Assembly: GCA_964343305.1 (NCBI GenBank)
Contig: CAYFJO010000011.1
Coordinates: 1 to 64,000, forward strand
DNA length: 64,000 nucleotides
Origin: CAYFJO01 sp964343305
Lineage (GTDB): Bacteria > Planctomycetota > Planctomycetia > Pirellulales > Pirellulaceae
Direction of reading: 5' to 3'
The position numbers were made by a program, and so were the translations under genes. Every line of letters starts with the position of its first letter. Positions within the stretch are counted from its first letter, which is position 1. Shown here one piece after another: positions 51,650 through 60,647 of the stretch. The notes under the pieces were generated by a model. It was not told the origin of the DNA and did no database searches. It saw only the letters and a program-made list of their open reading frames with translations.

Positions 51650-52756
51650 TCATTTGTTCGTTTCCGATTTCACTTTGTGCGCGTGAACGGTGTGTGCGTA
51701 TCGAAGCATCAATTCCTTGCGCAGCGCAATGCTGCCCTTGATGTCGTTGAGTTTGTCCAGTGCATGCATGGATTGATACAACGCGGCCCCCGCCAATTCG
51801 GGATAGCGAGTTCCATAAACCGCCGGCAGATGCAAGAGTTCCAGCACGCCGCTTTGTTTGGTCTGCTTGTCGTCACTGGAAAGCTTTGCCATGCCGATCC
51901 AGTATTTCGCGGCTGGCCTGGTTTGCGACAGAAGTTGATCCATCGACTTTTCTAATGTGTCAACTGCCGCGCCAGGTGATCCCGCGGTGACTTCAAGTTG
52001 CGCTTTCGCGATGTCCCGCCATTGAGCGACGAGCGGCTTGTTTCCGCTGATCGGTTTCATGGCGTTTTCGGCGGTCGCTTTGTCACCGGCCGCGGATGCC
52101 AGCGTCGCGTAATAGATGAAGACGCCTTCGGGGTAAGGCTTCTTCATCGATCGCACGGCTTGGACGACGCCGGGCAACGCCGTCTTCGCCGCCGCCGAGT
52201 CGAACCAGACGGGCGGCAGGGTCGTTGAGAGCGCCGTGGACGGATCAAATCTCAAACGACGGTCGCCAGGCAAATCAGGATCGACGGTGCGTTTGGCACG
52301 CAAGTATTCATATGCCCGGAGATACGGTTCCACCGCTTGCTCGCGTTGTCCGGCAGCCAGTCGGCCCCACATCAGCGATTGAAAAACCATATAAGCCGTC
52401 GAACTTTGTCGCGCGAGATACTTCGGATAGATGGCTTCCGCGTGCTCGAGCAACCCTTCGTAGTCGCCGGTCTTAAGTCGCTGCCGAATGCGATAAAGCG
52501 GCGTGCCAAGATCTGCCAGCAACTTGTCAAAGGCTTGTTGCTGTGCTTCGGCGACCGTGCCTTTTTCGATCTCGTCCCAGTGGACAATCATGCCGTTATC
52601 CAGTTTCACTCCGTCTTCGTCAAACGACTCGACCGTTCGATCCGTAATCATCTTCAAACTTCGCAGCACAATGCGATCGGCAAAAGCCGAATGACTTGCC
52701 AACAGCAAGAAGATGACGGTCGAAAAGAGCAGGATTTGAATTCGTGGTGATGTCAT
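51650..52756 (-). CDS. Secreted TPR-like protein, module 2
   Basis: A 368-residue protein with signal peptide (IQILLFSTVIFLLLASHSAF, cleavage after ADR). The mature N-terminus LRSLKMITDRTVESFDEDGV and KLDNGMIVHWDEIEKG resembles a small beta domain also seen at the start of the 305-residue gene at 43177. The rest is helical (ARQSSTAYMVFQSLMWGRLA, AGQREQAVEPYLRAYEYLRA). It ends 16 bp before the ExbB gene and is the first gene of module 2, which parallels the TPR gene at the head of module 1. Confidence 0.72.
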   Translation of the reverse strand: MTSPRIQILLFSTVIFLLLASHSAFADRIVLRSLKMITDRTVESFDEDGVKLDNGMIVHWDEIEKGTVAEAQQQAFDKLLADLGTPLYRIRQRLKTGDYEGLLEHAEAIYPKYLARQSSTAYMVFQSLMWGRLAAGQREQAVEPYLRAYEYLRAKRTVDPDLPGDRRLRFDPSTALSTTLPPVWFDSAAAKTALPGVVQAVRSMKKPYPEGVFIYYATLASAAGDKATAENAMKPISGNKPLVAQWRDIAKAQLEVTAGSPGAAVDTLEKSMDQLLSQTRPAAKYWIGMAKLSSDDKQTKQSGVLELLHLPAVYGTRYPELAGAALYQSMHALDKLNDIKGSIALRKELMLRYAHTVHAHKVKSETNK

Positions 52757-53130
52757 ATTTCACCTAAACATCGACTTGATTCGGCCATAATTCCCACTGT
52801 TTTTACACGTTTCGTCCAATCCCCGGCCGACTTCGGTTAGTAGTCAAAACCGGTTAGCGTAACATCAACGTGGTGGGCTGGCATCCGATGCGAGTGTTCG
52901 CATCACAAGTGTCCACGGCGGAACAACTTAAGTGAGCAGCGGACCAACAACAGTCCGATCGAAAGGAATTATGGGATGGAAAAGGAGTCGGTTCTAGTGG
53001 TAGCACCGTGCAGATGCGATGAAGCGCGACCACTTACGGACAAATGGTGAAAAGATGCCTCTCTGAGTTTTTCCCCTGAATGTTCATCCTAACCCCCTGA
53101 CGTAGGGATGTCAAACATTTTGAGCCGGGT
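52757..53130. other. 374-bp gap between module 2 and two small genes
   Basis: Contains one perfect short hairpin GATGCGA-gtgt-TCGCATC (52887-52904) and no ORF I can support. Upstream signals for the module 2 operon should lie here, but I see no convincing -35/-10 pair. Confidence 0.4.
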
Positions 53131-53616
53131 TCACCACTCGTGTCGTGCAAGTTTGCTGCCGAATTCGAGCGACTCTTGAACTTCTTCCTCGTCAATCGAC
53201 GTTGCGAGTCGAAATCCCTCGCCGCTGAGCGAGAATTCATCCAACAGGTGGTGGATCACCAGACCGTGGGCACACAGTTCTCGAAACGCGTCCAGAAACT
53301 CGATCGTGCGGTGCGGCTGGCTGCGGTCGCGAAAGACGATCCCTTCGTCGAGTTGCGTTTCGACACACACAGCTAGAAAGCGATCAACGGAATCAAAAGC
53401 ACTGCTGGACGATTTAATTTCGATCACGCCACGGTCGCTGGCGGCGAAGAGAATGGCACGAGCTTCGATGGAGAGCCCCTCCGGTTCACAGACATCCGCC
53501 GCGATACAGTTGGCACACAGCCGGGCGAACCCCATGATGGTCGGCGCGCCTCTTTCGAGTTCTTCCCAAATGCCGCTATCGGAATCGCTATTGGAAATGA
53601 ATCGCTTCGGAAACAT
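53131..53616 (-). CDS. Small protein of unknown function
   Basis: A 161-residue protein with GAGGAAC 6 nt before ATG 53616. No signal peptide or TM segment. It is acidic, with blocks ELERGAPTIMGFARLCANCI, IEARAILFAASDRGVIEIKS and a C-terminal VIHHLLDEFSLSGEGFRLAT. The Cys-x-x-Cys-like CANCIAADVC segment (about 34-43) has three Cys but no clear metal motif. It lies between the two Exb modules together with the 117-residue gene. I do not recognise the family; a link to the Exb modules is not shown. Confidence 0.6.
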   Translation of the reverse strand: MFPKRFISNSDSDSGIWEELERGAPTIMGFARLCANCIAADVCEPEGLSIEARAILFAASDRGVIEIKSSSSAFDSVDRFLAVCVETQLDEGIVFRDRSQPHRTIEFLDAFRELCAHGLVIHHLLDEFSLSGEGFRLATSIDEEEVQESLEFGSKLARHEW

Positions 53617-53661
53617 CGTGCGTTCCTCGTGGCTTGACTCTCCGAGTTGAGCTACGCATGT

Positions 53662-54015
53662 TTAAGGATCCTCTTGAAACTCGCGCCACGATTCATAATG
53701 GCCGTAGACCTGAGCAACGCACTCGAATCCCTCCGCGCGACAATCCTTGGCGCTGAGAAACACTTTAAAGTGGTTAGGATCGCTCGGCGAACGCCCAACA
53801 CAAGGATCGGCCACCGTTGCATCCAGAGACATGTCCGCAACCGTTCCGATTTCATCCAAGCGAACGTCTTCGCGAACATCGCCATGAAACCCGTCGTCGC
53901 GCGGATCTTTGTCAGTAAAAACGTAGAATTGAGTGGTTGGGTCGACAACAAGAAACATCGCATGGTCCTGTTTGATCGCGGTGCGAAAATGAACACCACT
54001 AATTTTAACAGGCAT
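53662..54015 (-). CDS. Small protein of unknown function between the Exb modules
   Basis: A 117-residue protein, ATG 54015. It reads MPVKISGVHFRTAIKQDHAM, then FLVVDPTTQFYVFTDKDPRD, FHGDVREDVRLDEIGTV and CVGRSPSDPNHFKVFLSAKD. No signal peptide, no TM helix and no motif I recognise. It begins 14 bp after the stop of the giant protein and ends 46 bp before the 161-residue gene. The very short gap to the giant gene suggests they may share a transcript. Confidence 0.55.
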   Translation of the reverse strand: MPVKISGVHFRTAIKQDHAMFLVVDPTTQFYVFTDKDPRDDGFHGDVREDVRLDEIGTVADMSLDATVADPCVGRSPSDPNHFKVFLSAKDCRAEGFECVAQVYGHYESWREFQEDP

Positions 54016-54028
54016 TGATGAAGCCCAT

Positions 54029-57000
54029 CTACTGCTTCATTTCATGATAGAGCGGAAGTTTTCGGTACTGAACTTCCAGCGATAGCAGATTGAGCGTCGT
54101 CACGTACAGCCGTCCGCCGAATTTTCCCCATTTGTCGGGAATTCTTCCGCCTGGATCCCAACTGCCGGCTTTCACGCCTTGTTGGGCCTGGGTGTTCACC
54201 AACAGCGGATGTAGCCGGTCTTGCCAGGTCTTCCAGCGCTTTTCGTCGGTGTTGATCATCACCATCGTGGCGTAATACCAATAGTACGTATCGCGTTTGT
54301 TCAGATGCTTCTTCACATCGGCTTCAGTGCCGTAAGTGGGCAGATTCTTCAGCAAATAGTCGGCACCTTTGATCAGCAAGGGATTGTCCGCGCGCCAGCC
54401 TGAGTACAACCGCATCAACAGTCCCACGGAGGTCATCGATGGGCTCGCCTTGAGACCCGCGGCTTGTTTTCGATCTCGTGGATTCGCATCGGGATTATAG
54501 CGGTACAAATGCGGTGCGTTTCGGACCTGGGCTTGCGTCAAGAACTTGCCAACGCCCGCATACGTTTCCGGTTCGACTTCCAAACCCGACAGATCGGCAC
54601 TGTACAGCGCCATCATCATCCAACCAGAGACCGACGTATCGGCATTGATTCCCGGTCGATACCGCCAGCCACCGCGCTGCTTGTCCTGCGACGCGATGAT
54701 GAAGTCGATCGCCTTCTGCGCGGGCTCTTTCAACTCCGGATCGCCGGTCATGCCGTACGCTTCGCACAGTGCCAGGGCGGCGATACTGTGGCTGTACAAG
54801 CGAACGCTCTTGCTGGAGAGTTCATCGAACTCGACGTACAAGTCGCCGTTTTCTTTTTGATGTGCGACGAGCCACTGGATTCCACGTTTGACGGACTGGG
54901 CATACTTCCATTCTTTGTGCGTGTAACCCGCTCCCTGGAAAGCGAGCAGCGTCAAGCCTGTCGCCGCGGTGTCGCTATTCAATTGCGCTCGTTCACTTTC
55001 CATGCCTCGCCAACGCTGGGAGAAATTGTTCAAACTCCAACTTCCGTCGGGCAATTGGTTCTTGTGCAAGAATCCAAGGCCCATTTCGATCGCACGTTCG
55101 GTTTCGGGTGAAGCTCGATTTGCGCCCCCTGGGCCCTCACCGGTCGGACGACGGCGGTTTTCGAACGCTTCGGCGGTGACGATTGCCTTGTTGTTCGTGC
55201 TAACCCGCCCGCCGGGATCGGTGCGAACAAAACGGCTGTTCGCGGCGATTTGCACCGCCGTACTTTCCGTGCTGGCGCGGCGAGTGTTGATGCCGGCATC
55301 GTCTGAATAATCGCCTCCCAATCCACCCGGTCCCTCGGTCGCTTGGACGTTGACCACCAATCCGCCCGTCCGCTGACGCGACACTTCACCAACATCCGTG
55401 CCGCCCAGCATGGCGTTGGAATCGGACGTAGAGGCGGTCGTGCCGGCTTGAATGTCATTCACCGTGGCACTGGTCGTTGTTCCAGCCGGGAGGTTGACCG
55501 TCGAAGATCGTGCCAGTGGCGCACCCGCGTTGGAATCGTTCATCGCGACTGAACCACTGTTGGCAATCCTGGCCGAGGCTTGTCGCAAACCGGCAGCCGT
55601 ACCTTGTGCCGTCGAGTTCGCGGCGATGGCGGCGGTGGGTCCGCCGAGCGCACCTGCGGGACCGGAGATTGCCGGCGCGGCAGCTCCACCCGCCAGTTGA
55701 GTGATCTCAACACCTTGGGCATCTGCGGGAGGCGCGCCTGGTGAACCGGACGACCGAGGCATTCCCGCTTCGGAAACGGTTGCCGCTTGCGTGTTGGCCG
55801 CGATCTGGGCACTTGCCACGCTGCGACTGGGAGCGGACGTTCCACCGCCAATTGCAGCCTCGCCAGGTGCCGCTTCGACAGCTTCGGCGCGGCCGATTTC
55901 AGCTTGAGCGATTTGCTCACCGCCGCCCGAATCGGAAACTTCGCCCGCTTCGACCGCGGCCGACGCTCCGCCACTAGCCGGCGCACCGGCTCCCGTGTCC
56001 GCCCGAGCCACATCCGTCGAACTTGCGACCGACGATGGAGTCGATGGTCCTTCACCGCCAGGCGTGCCTGTGGGCGAGGCCGGCGCGTCGCCGATCGTCG
56101 GAGCAGACAGTGCCAATTGAGGGCTGCCTGCGGCGTTAGCTCGTGCAAGTTGTTCTTCTTCATCCTCTTCGTCGTCGTCTTCATCACCGCCGCCGGCCGC
56201 AGTTTCACCAGGGACCGCTTCGGCGGCTTCGGTTCGTGCCAGCGTGGTTTCGGACTGGGTTTCACCCGTGCTCACATCGGCGGACGGTCCCTGTTCGACC
56301 GTTGTGGACGGACCGCCCGTGACCGGCGTGTCACCGCCAGATTCGGCGGGCGCGACCGCGACCGCTTCAGCATTAGGCGCAACACTTGGTTGACCCCCAC
56401 CAGTCCCATCTGGCGCGACAAGATCTTCAGCCTCGGTCACCGCTGCCAACGCCAGTTGTGGCGAACCGCCGGTTTCGCTGCGCGACGGTTGATTCGCTTG
56501 CGTATCGAAATTCAACGCTTCTTGGCCTCCACCCGAAGCACGTCCCGTGGCGCTGTCCGATACAACTTTCGTGGGACCGAGGTCAACTTCGACCGATCCT
56601 CGTGCGGCGGTCACCGGACCATTGTCCGCGTTGGACTGGGCCGAGACTTGTGCGGCACTGGCGGTGGCATTCGAGTCTGTGGCTTGTTCGGCACCGGGGC
56701 GGTTAGCATTGGGCAAATCGGTCGCTTCCATCGTGGCGCTAGGCGTCGGCAGATCGGCGCGACTGCGACTCAACTGTGCGATTTCGCTGGGTGCGAACGC
56801 ATCGCCAGTCGGAGTGTTTTGCATGGCTTCGGCCCGCGCGGCGGAGTTCGAGGCCGTGTTCGCCGGGCTATCGGCGGCCGGTTGGGCTCGATCGACGTTG
56901 GCCGTCGTGCCGATTCCCGCCGTTCCGGATTCGCTTCGATTGATCGCGGTGGCGGCGGGAGAAAGCGCCGGGTTGCCAGCCCCGCGAGTTGCGACTGTTT

Positions 57001-59050
57001 CCGCGGGAGATTCAATCGCGGTAGGCGAAGCCGCGGTGATCGAGGCAGTCGATGAACGCGACGGCGAATCGGTCGGCGTGGTCTGCGAATTGATGCTCGG
57101 CGCATCGCTGGTTTGCGACTGGGCGCGACTCGCTCCCGCGACCTGAGTCGATGGGCTGGCGGTCTCCGTCGGCTGTGAGTGTTGGCTGCGCGTGGCGGCC
57201 GCCGTGTTGCTTGATTCTTGACGGGCGACGGTCGAAGCGGTCGGTCGCGGACTTGGATTGGACGATTGCGTGGGTGCCTGGCTGGAATCCACGTTGACAA
57301 CGGCCGAAGTCGATGCGCTGGGAGTGGCCGAGGTGTCGGTTCGAGTTCGACTGACCGAGGTGTTTGATTGAGCGACGGTTTGGGCGGTTGCGCCGGTTGG
57401 TCGACGAGTTGCTTGCGTGGCGGACGTGGCCGAAACGTCGGTTGCCGTGGAGGGCGAAGCGTTTGGCGTCGCTCGTGCGGCGCTCGCATTCGAGGTGCTC
57501 TGTTGAGCCACCGCCGTGCTGGCAGTCGCAGCGTTGGACGCGATCGCGTCGCTCGCCGGGCTGTTGGGAGCGACCGCGGCACTGGCCGCGGTGGTCGCCG
57601 TGGTCGCAGTCGGCGACGTGTGCTGAGTGCGTGACGGCGCGGAGCTACTCGGAGTCGATTGGGCGACCGACTGGCTGCTGACGTTGCGTTGCGGCGTGTT
57701 GGTGGGCGTTGGCGACGGGTTGCTGGTCGGTTCGGCGTTGGTTTGGGTTTGCGTGATTGTGGGCGTCGATTGGTTCCGCTGCGTCGGACTGGTTTGCGTG
57801 TTGTTCGGCGTTGGCTGTCTGGGTGCCGCGGTTGGCGCCGTGGTCGGATTGGGGACGTTTTCGACCAACGTGTTGACGGTGGGTCGCGGTGTTTCACGGG
57901 GACGGCTGTTTTCGACCGGAGACGGAGTGGTGGCATCGGTCGGCCGTTCTTCGGCGCGTTCGCGACGCTCGGTGTTGTTCGTCGGGGCAGTCGTGGCAAC
58001 CGTGGCTTCGACATCCGGTCGCTCAAGCGTTTGACTGGTCGATTGTCTGGACGCCGCGATGTTCTGAGGTTGGACGGCCTGTTCCACTTCGCGCGGGACC
58101 GAGGGCGCATCGGGGGTTTCGACCGTGGTGCGCGGCGTGTTCAGCGTGGGTTGATTGACTTCACGCGGCAACGTTGGCGCGTTGGTGGTCTCGGTGGTCG
58201 CGGACTCTTGTGGTTGCGTGCGAGCTAATTCTGTCGTGCGGTTTTCCTGGACTGCCGAAGGTACGTCGGTCGTTTCACGCCGCTGAACTTGTTGCTCGGT
58301 ATTTTGCCGCTCGACCTCGGTTTGGTTTGGTTCGACCTGCGCACTGGGTTGCTCTTGAGCGGTCTCGGGGACTTCGGCGACCGTGCCGGTGCGTGCTTGG
58401 GCCTCGGTCGTCTGGCGGCTCAGTCGCGACATCGACTCACTTTGACGTGGCACGGTCTCGGTCGTTTCTTGTCGCTCGACGATTTGCGGACGCGGGGTCT
58501 CTTCCGGATCGGGTACAGGCGTCGGTTGCGGGCGTTCCGGTTCAGGTTCTTCGATTTCCTCGCGCTCCGGTTCCAACTCTTCGGGCTCCGGATCTGGTAT
58601 GTCGGTCTCCACGATCTCTTCAAGCTCGGTTTGGATCTCGTTCTGCTCTTGTTGCGTGTAATCCGGGGCGACGATGGGCTCGCGGTCGCGAACTAGATCG
58701 GTTAACTCGTCTTGCGGTTTGACGAGCTTGGCAAAGATGAGCGATTCGACGGTCCAGACGAATGCAATTAGGTGGGCGATGATACTGATGACCAAAGCCA
58801 GTTGCATCGAACGGCGCCAGAATTTGCTGTTGATTTTGCTCAGCAGAACGATCATTGCCGTAATGACGATCGGCAACAGAATCAACGAAGGCCAAAACAT
58901 CCACGGCTGGTTGTCGAGATAGACGAAGATGACGCTGAGCAGGAAACCGCCCAGAACGACCAATGCAACAACGACCGGCCAGAATTGGTCGTCAAAGCCA
59001 CTGCTGCCGGGCGTGTCCGTTTTGCGGACGACACGTCTCACTTTGGCCAT
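54029..59050 (-). CDS. Giant TonB/TolA-like protein with SxxxH membrane motif, low-complexity linker and C-terminal alpha/alpha-toroid domain
   Basis: A 1673-residue protein (GGGAG 7 nt before ATG 59050). A basic start (MAKVRRVVRK) and three TM helices (about 24-46, 52-70, 83-106) put the C-terminus in the periplasm. The third helix, LALVISIIAHLIAFVWTV, holds Ser89 and His93, the SxxxH motif by which TonB and TolA engage ExbB/TolQ. A Pro/Glu-rich stretch follows (IPDPEPEELEPE, about 151-162), then a Thr/Ser/Ala/Gln/Gly-rich linker to about 1310 with two related repeats of about 114 residues (GSPQLAL at 862 and 975). The end (about 1312-1673) is an alpha/alpha-toroid domain (HKNQLPDGSW, KAIDFIIASQDKQRGGWRYR), related to squalene/prenyltransferase repeats. 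It directly follows ExbB and ExbD. Confidence 0.82.
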   Translation of the reverse strand: MAKVRRVVRKTDTPGSSGFDDQFWPVVVALVVLGGFLLSVIFVYLDNQPWMFWPSLILLPIVITAMIVLLSKINSKFWRRSMQLALVISIIAHLIAFVWTVESLIFAKLVKPQDELTDLVRDREPIVAPDYTQQEQNEIQTELEEIVETDIPDPEPEELEPEREEIEEPEPERPQPTPVPDPEETPRPQIVERQETTETVPRQSESMSRLSRQTTEAQARTGTVAEVPETAQEQPSAQVEPNQTEVERQNTEQQVQRRETTDVPSAVQENRTTELARTQPQESATTETTNAPTLPREVNQPTLNTPRTTVETPDAPSVPREVEQAVQPQNIAASRQSTSQTLERPDVEATVATTAPTNNTERRERAEERPTDATTPSPVENSRPRETPRPTVNTLVENVPNPTTAPTAAPRQPTPNNTQTSPTQRNQSTPTITQTQTNAEPTSNPSPTPTNTPQRNVSSQSVAQSTPSSSAPSRTQHTSPTATTATTAASAAVAPNSPASDAIASNAATASTAVAQQSTSNASAARATPNASPSTATDVSATSATQATRRPTGATAQTVAQSNTSVSRTRTDTSATPSASTSAVVNVDSSQAPTQSSNPSPRPTASTVARQESSNTAAATRSQHSQPTETASPSTQVAGASRAQSQTSDAPSINSQTTPTDSPSRSSTASITAASPTAIESPAETVATRGAGNPALSPAATAINRSESGTAGIGTTANVDRAQPAADSPANTASNSAARAEAMQNTPTGDAFAPSEIAQLSRSRADLPTPSATMEATDLPNANRPGAEQATDSNATASAAQVSAQSNADNGPVTAARGSVEVDLGPTKVVSDSATGRASGGGQEALNFDTQANQPSRSETGGSPQLALAAVTEAEDLVAPDGTGGGQPSVAPNAEAVAVAPAESGGDTPVTGGPSTTVEQGPSADVSTGETQSETTLARTEAAEAVPGETAAGGGDEDDDEEDEEEQLARANAAGSPQLALSAPTIGDAPASPTGTPGGEGPSTPSSVASSTDVARADTGAGAPASGGASAAVEAGEVSDSGGGEQIAQAEIGRAEAVEAAPGEAAIGGGTSAPSRSVASAQIAANTQAATVSEAGMPRSSGSPGAPPADAQGVEITQLAGGAAAPAISGPAGALGGPTAAIAANSTAQGTAAGLRQASARIANSGSVAMNDSNAGAPLARSSTVNLPAGTTTSATVNDIQAGTTASTSDSNAMLGGTDVGEVSRQRTGGLVVNVQATEGPGGLGGDYSDDAGINTRRASTESTAVQIAANSRFVRTDPGGRVSTNNKAIVTAEAFENRRRPTGEGPGGANRASPETERAIEMGLGFLHKNQLPDGSWSLNNFSQRWRGMESERAQLNSDTAATGLTLLAFQGAGYTHKEWKYAQSVKRGIQWLVAHQKENGDLYVEFDELSSKSVRLYSHSIAALALCEAYGMTGDPELKEPAQKAIDFIIASQDKQRGGWRYRPGINADTSVSGWMMMALYSADLSGLEVEPETYAGVGKFLTQAQVRNAPHLYRYNPDANPRDRKQAAGLKASPSMTSVGLLMRLYSGWRADNPLLIKGADYLLKNLPTYGTEADVKKHLNKRDTYYWYYATMVMINTDEKRWKTWQDRLHPLLVNTQAQQGVKAGSWDPGGRIPDKWGKFGGRLYVTTLNLLSLEVQYRKLPLYHEMKQ

Positions 59051-59094
59051 TTTCTCACTCCCTATCTGGGTCGGATTGGCTCATTCGACCCTCA

Positions 59095-59118
59095 AGGACG
59101 GATTCGGCAATCCGTCCT
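59095..59118. repeat. Family B palindrome between exbD and the giant gene
   Basis: AGGACGGATT (59095-59104) and AATCCGTCCT (59109-59118) around CGGC. It lies in the 70-bp gap after the ExbD stop, mirroring the two family B copies after the first ExbD of module 2. Confidence 0.85.
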
Positions 59119-59120
59119 AC

Positions 59121-59537
59121 CTAATTTGACTCGCCTTCAATAGTAATTGTGTAAAACGCCTGCACTTCGTTACATATATTCATGACGGAAACCGGATGTT
59201 GGAACTCGACCCGTTTATCTGCGCGGATAACGACGGATTGGCCGACAGGATTGTCGACAATCGCTCGTTGCAGGATCGCTTGCAGTTCCGGGATGTCGAC
59301 GGCACGTTGATCGACGTAAATCTGTCCATTGTGGTCGATATTGACGAAAATCTCATGCGGTTCGACCGTCAACGGCATGGCTTCGCTGGCGGTGGGCAGT
59401 TGCACGTCCATTTCGCGGTCTTCTTCGGCAAACCGGGTGGCGACCAGAAAAAAGATCAACAACAGGAACACCACGTCGATCAGCGGCGTGATGTTGAGTG
59501 CGGCAAGGGCACCGCCTTTTTTGATGTTGACGGCCAT
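59121..59537 (-). CDS. ExbD/TolR-family protein, module 1
   Basis: A 138-residue protein (AAGGAA 7 nt before ATG 59537). A basic N-terminus is followed by the TM helix TPLIDVVFLLLIFFLVATRF with the conserved proton-carrying Asp. The periplasmic domain has TVEPHEIFVNIDHNGQIYVD, IPELQAILQRAIVDNPVGQS and VVIRADKRVEFQHPVSVMNI, the ExbD fold. It lies 67 bp after ExbB and 70 bp before the giant TonB-like gene, with a palindrome in each gap. It is the force-transmitting element between the ExbB channel and the SxxxH helix of the giant protein. Confidence 0.9.
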   Translation of the reverse strand: MAVNIKKGGALAALNITPLIDVVFLLLIFFLVATRFAEEDREMDVQLPTASEAMPLTVEPHEIFVNIDHNGQIYVDQRAVDIPELQAILQRAIVDNPVGQSVVIRADKRVEFQHPVSVMNICNEVQAFYTITIEGESN

Positions 59538-59559
59538 TGTTGGTTCCTTGAACTGGCAA

Positions 59560-59592
59560 AGACTTCCGAAGTTTTCGGAACTTCGGAAGTCT
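59560..59592. repeat. Family A palindrome between exbB and exbD, module 1
   Basis: AGACTTCCGAAG (59560-59571) and CTTCGGAAGTCT (59581-59592) around TTTTCGGAA. Same motif, same position and same order relative to ExbB/ExbD as the copy at 50714-50745. Confidence 0.85.
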
Positions 59593-59604
59593 GGATGTCA
59601 AAAC

Positions 59605-60573
59605 CTATTTCGTCGTTGCCGCGGCGGGTTGCTTTGGCGGCGGTGGTGTACTTTCAACCGGTGGTTCTCCGCCTTCGCCGCCCGGACGGTTGAAGCGGAC
59701 GCGACCTTCATAGCGTTCGATTTGTGGCAACAGGTTGAACAACAACTCGTCGACTTCGTGGAACAGAGTGGTGATTCGCCCTTCAAAATAGTGGGCCATG
59801 ATGGCCGACGGGATGGCGATAAACAACCCGCACAACGTGGTTACCAGCGCGGTGTAAATCCCCGTGGCCAACGCTTCCGCTTTGTTCTGGCCAGGGCCAA
59901 GTTGAGCGGTGTCGTAGAACGCCATGATCATGCCCCAGACCGTGCCCAGCAGTCCCCACAGCGGCGCGACGGCGGCGGCCAACGTCAGCCAGCGGACATT
60001 GCCGTACAGGCGGTTGGCCTCGCGCTCACTGGCTTCGGACACGGCATGTTCAACTTCGGAATGCGGACGACCGACCTTCAACAGCATCGCGCGAATCACC
60101 GTTGCGGCGGAAGACGGATACTGTTGACATAGCCGATACGCTTGGCGCGGATCAAAGCCACCTTGCTGGCCGCCCAGCCGGCCCAGCGAAGTGATCAAAC
60201 CGTCGGGAACAATTTTTCCACGCCGTAGCGCGATGAAACGTTCGATCGACAACGTCACAACTCCGACGGAGGCCAACCAGATCGGAACCATGAAGAACCA
60301 GCCGGCTTCGCTGAGCAATTCGATCAGTTGCAATCCGCCGGTCGTTGTCGGCGATGAAGGTGTCGGTGCTGGTGGAGGCGCGTCGTTGGCCGCGGTGTCA
60401 GTGTCATCGCCGGCGTCGACATCATCGACGCCGTCATCCGCCGTTGGCCCAGCACCATCCTCTTGGGCCATGGCCGTAGACGGAACCAAGTGGCCGGACA
60501 TCCAAAGGGCGAGTCCGGCGGTAATGGCCATGTATCCAAAAAACTTGAGTCTTGGTGTTTCGAAGGTGAGCAT
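59605..60573 (-). CDS. MotA/TolQ/ExbB-type proton channel protein, module 1
   Basis: A 322-residue protein. Like its module 2 counterpart it has a hydrophobic N-terminal segment (FFGYMAITAGLALWMSGHLV) and an acidic/Pro-rich linker (DDGVDDVDAGDDTDTAANDA then PPPAPTPSSP) ahead of the channel core. The core has WFFMVPIWLASVGVVTLSIE, AAAVAPLWGLLGTVWGMIMA and YTALVTTLCGLFIAIPSAIM, with the GLLGTVWGM loop of ExbB/TolQ. The C-terminal tail is Pro-rich (STPPPPKQPA). It is preceded by a large TPR gene and followed by ExbD and the giant protein. The pair with ExbD should form the proton-driven stator. Confidence 0.92.
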   Translation of the reverse strand: MLTFETPRLKFFGYMAITAGLALWMSGHLVPSTAMAQEDGAGPTADDGVDDVDAGDDTDTAANDAPPPAPTPSSPTTTGGLQLIELLSEAGWFFMVPIWLASVGVVTLSIERFIALRRGKIVPDGLITSLGRLGGQQGGFDPRQAYRLCQQYPSSAATVIRAMLLKVGRPHSEVEHAVSEASEREANRLYGNVRWLTLAAAVAPLWGLLGTVWGMIMAFYDTAQLGPGQNKAEALATGIYTALVTTLCGLFIAIPSAIMAHYFEGRITTLFHEVDELLFNLLPQIERYEGRVRFNRPGGEGGEPPVESTPPPPKQPAAATTK

Positions 60574-60647
60574 CGTGATTATCGTTCCGTTTTAAGTGGA
60601 AAGCAGCGACCCGGACGCTCCAAGCATCCGAGTTGCTCTGTCAATCG

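Noticed and set aside
55787..57055. Long plus-strand ORF (422 codons) opposite the giant Exb-cluster gene
   Set aside because: It is antisense to the Ala/Ser/Thr/Gln-rich linker; skewed codon composition keeps several antisense frames open. No start signal and no domain.
56770..58110. 446-codon minus-strand Arg/Pro-rich ORF
   Set aside because: Out of frame within the giant gene linker; composition artefact.
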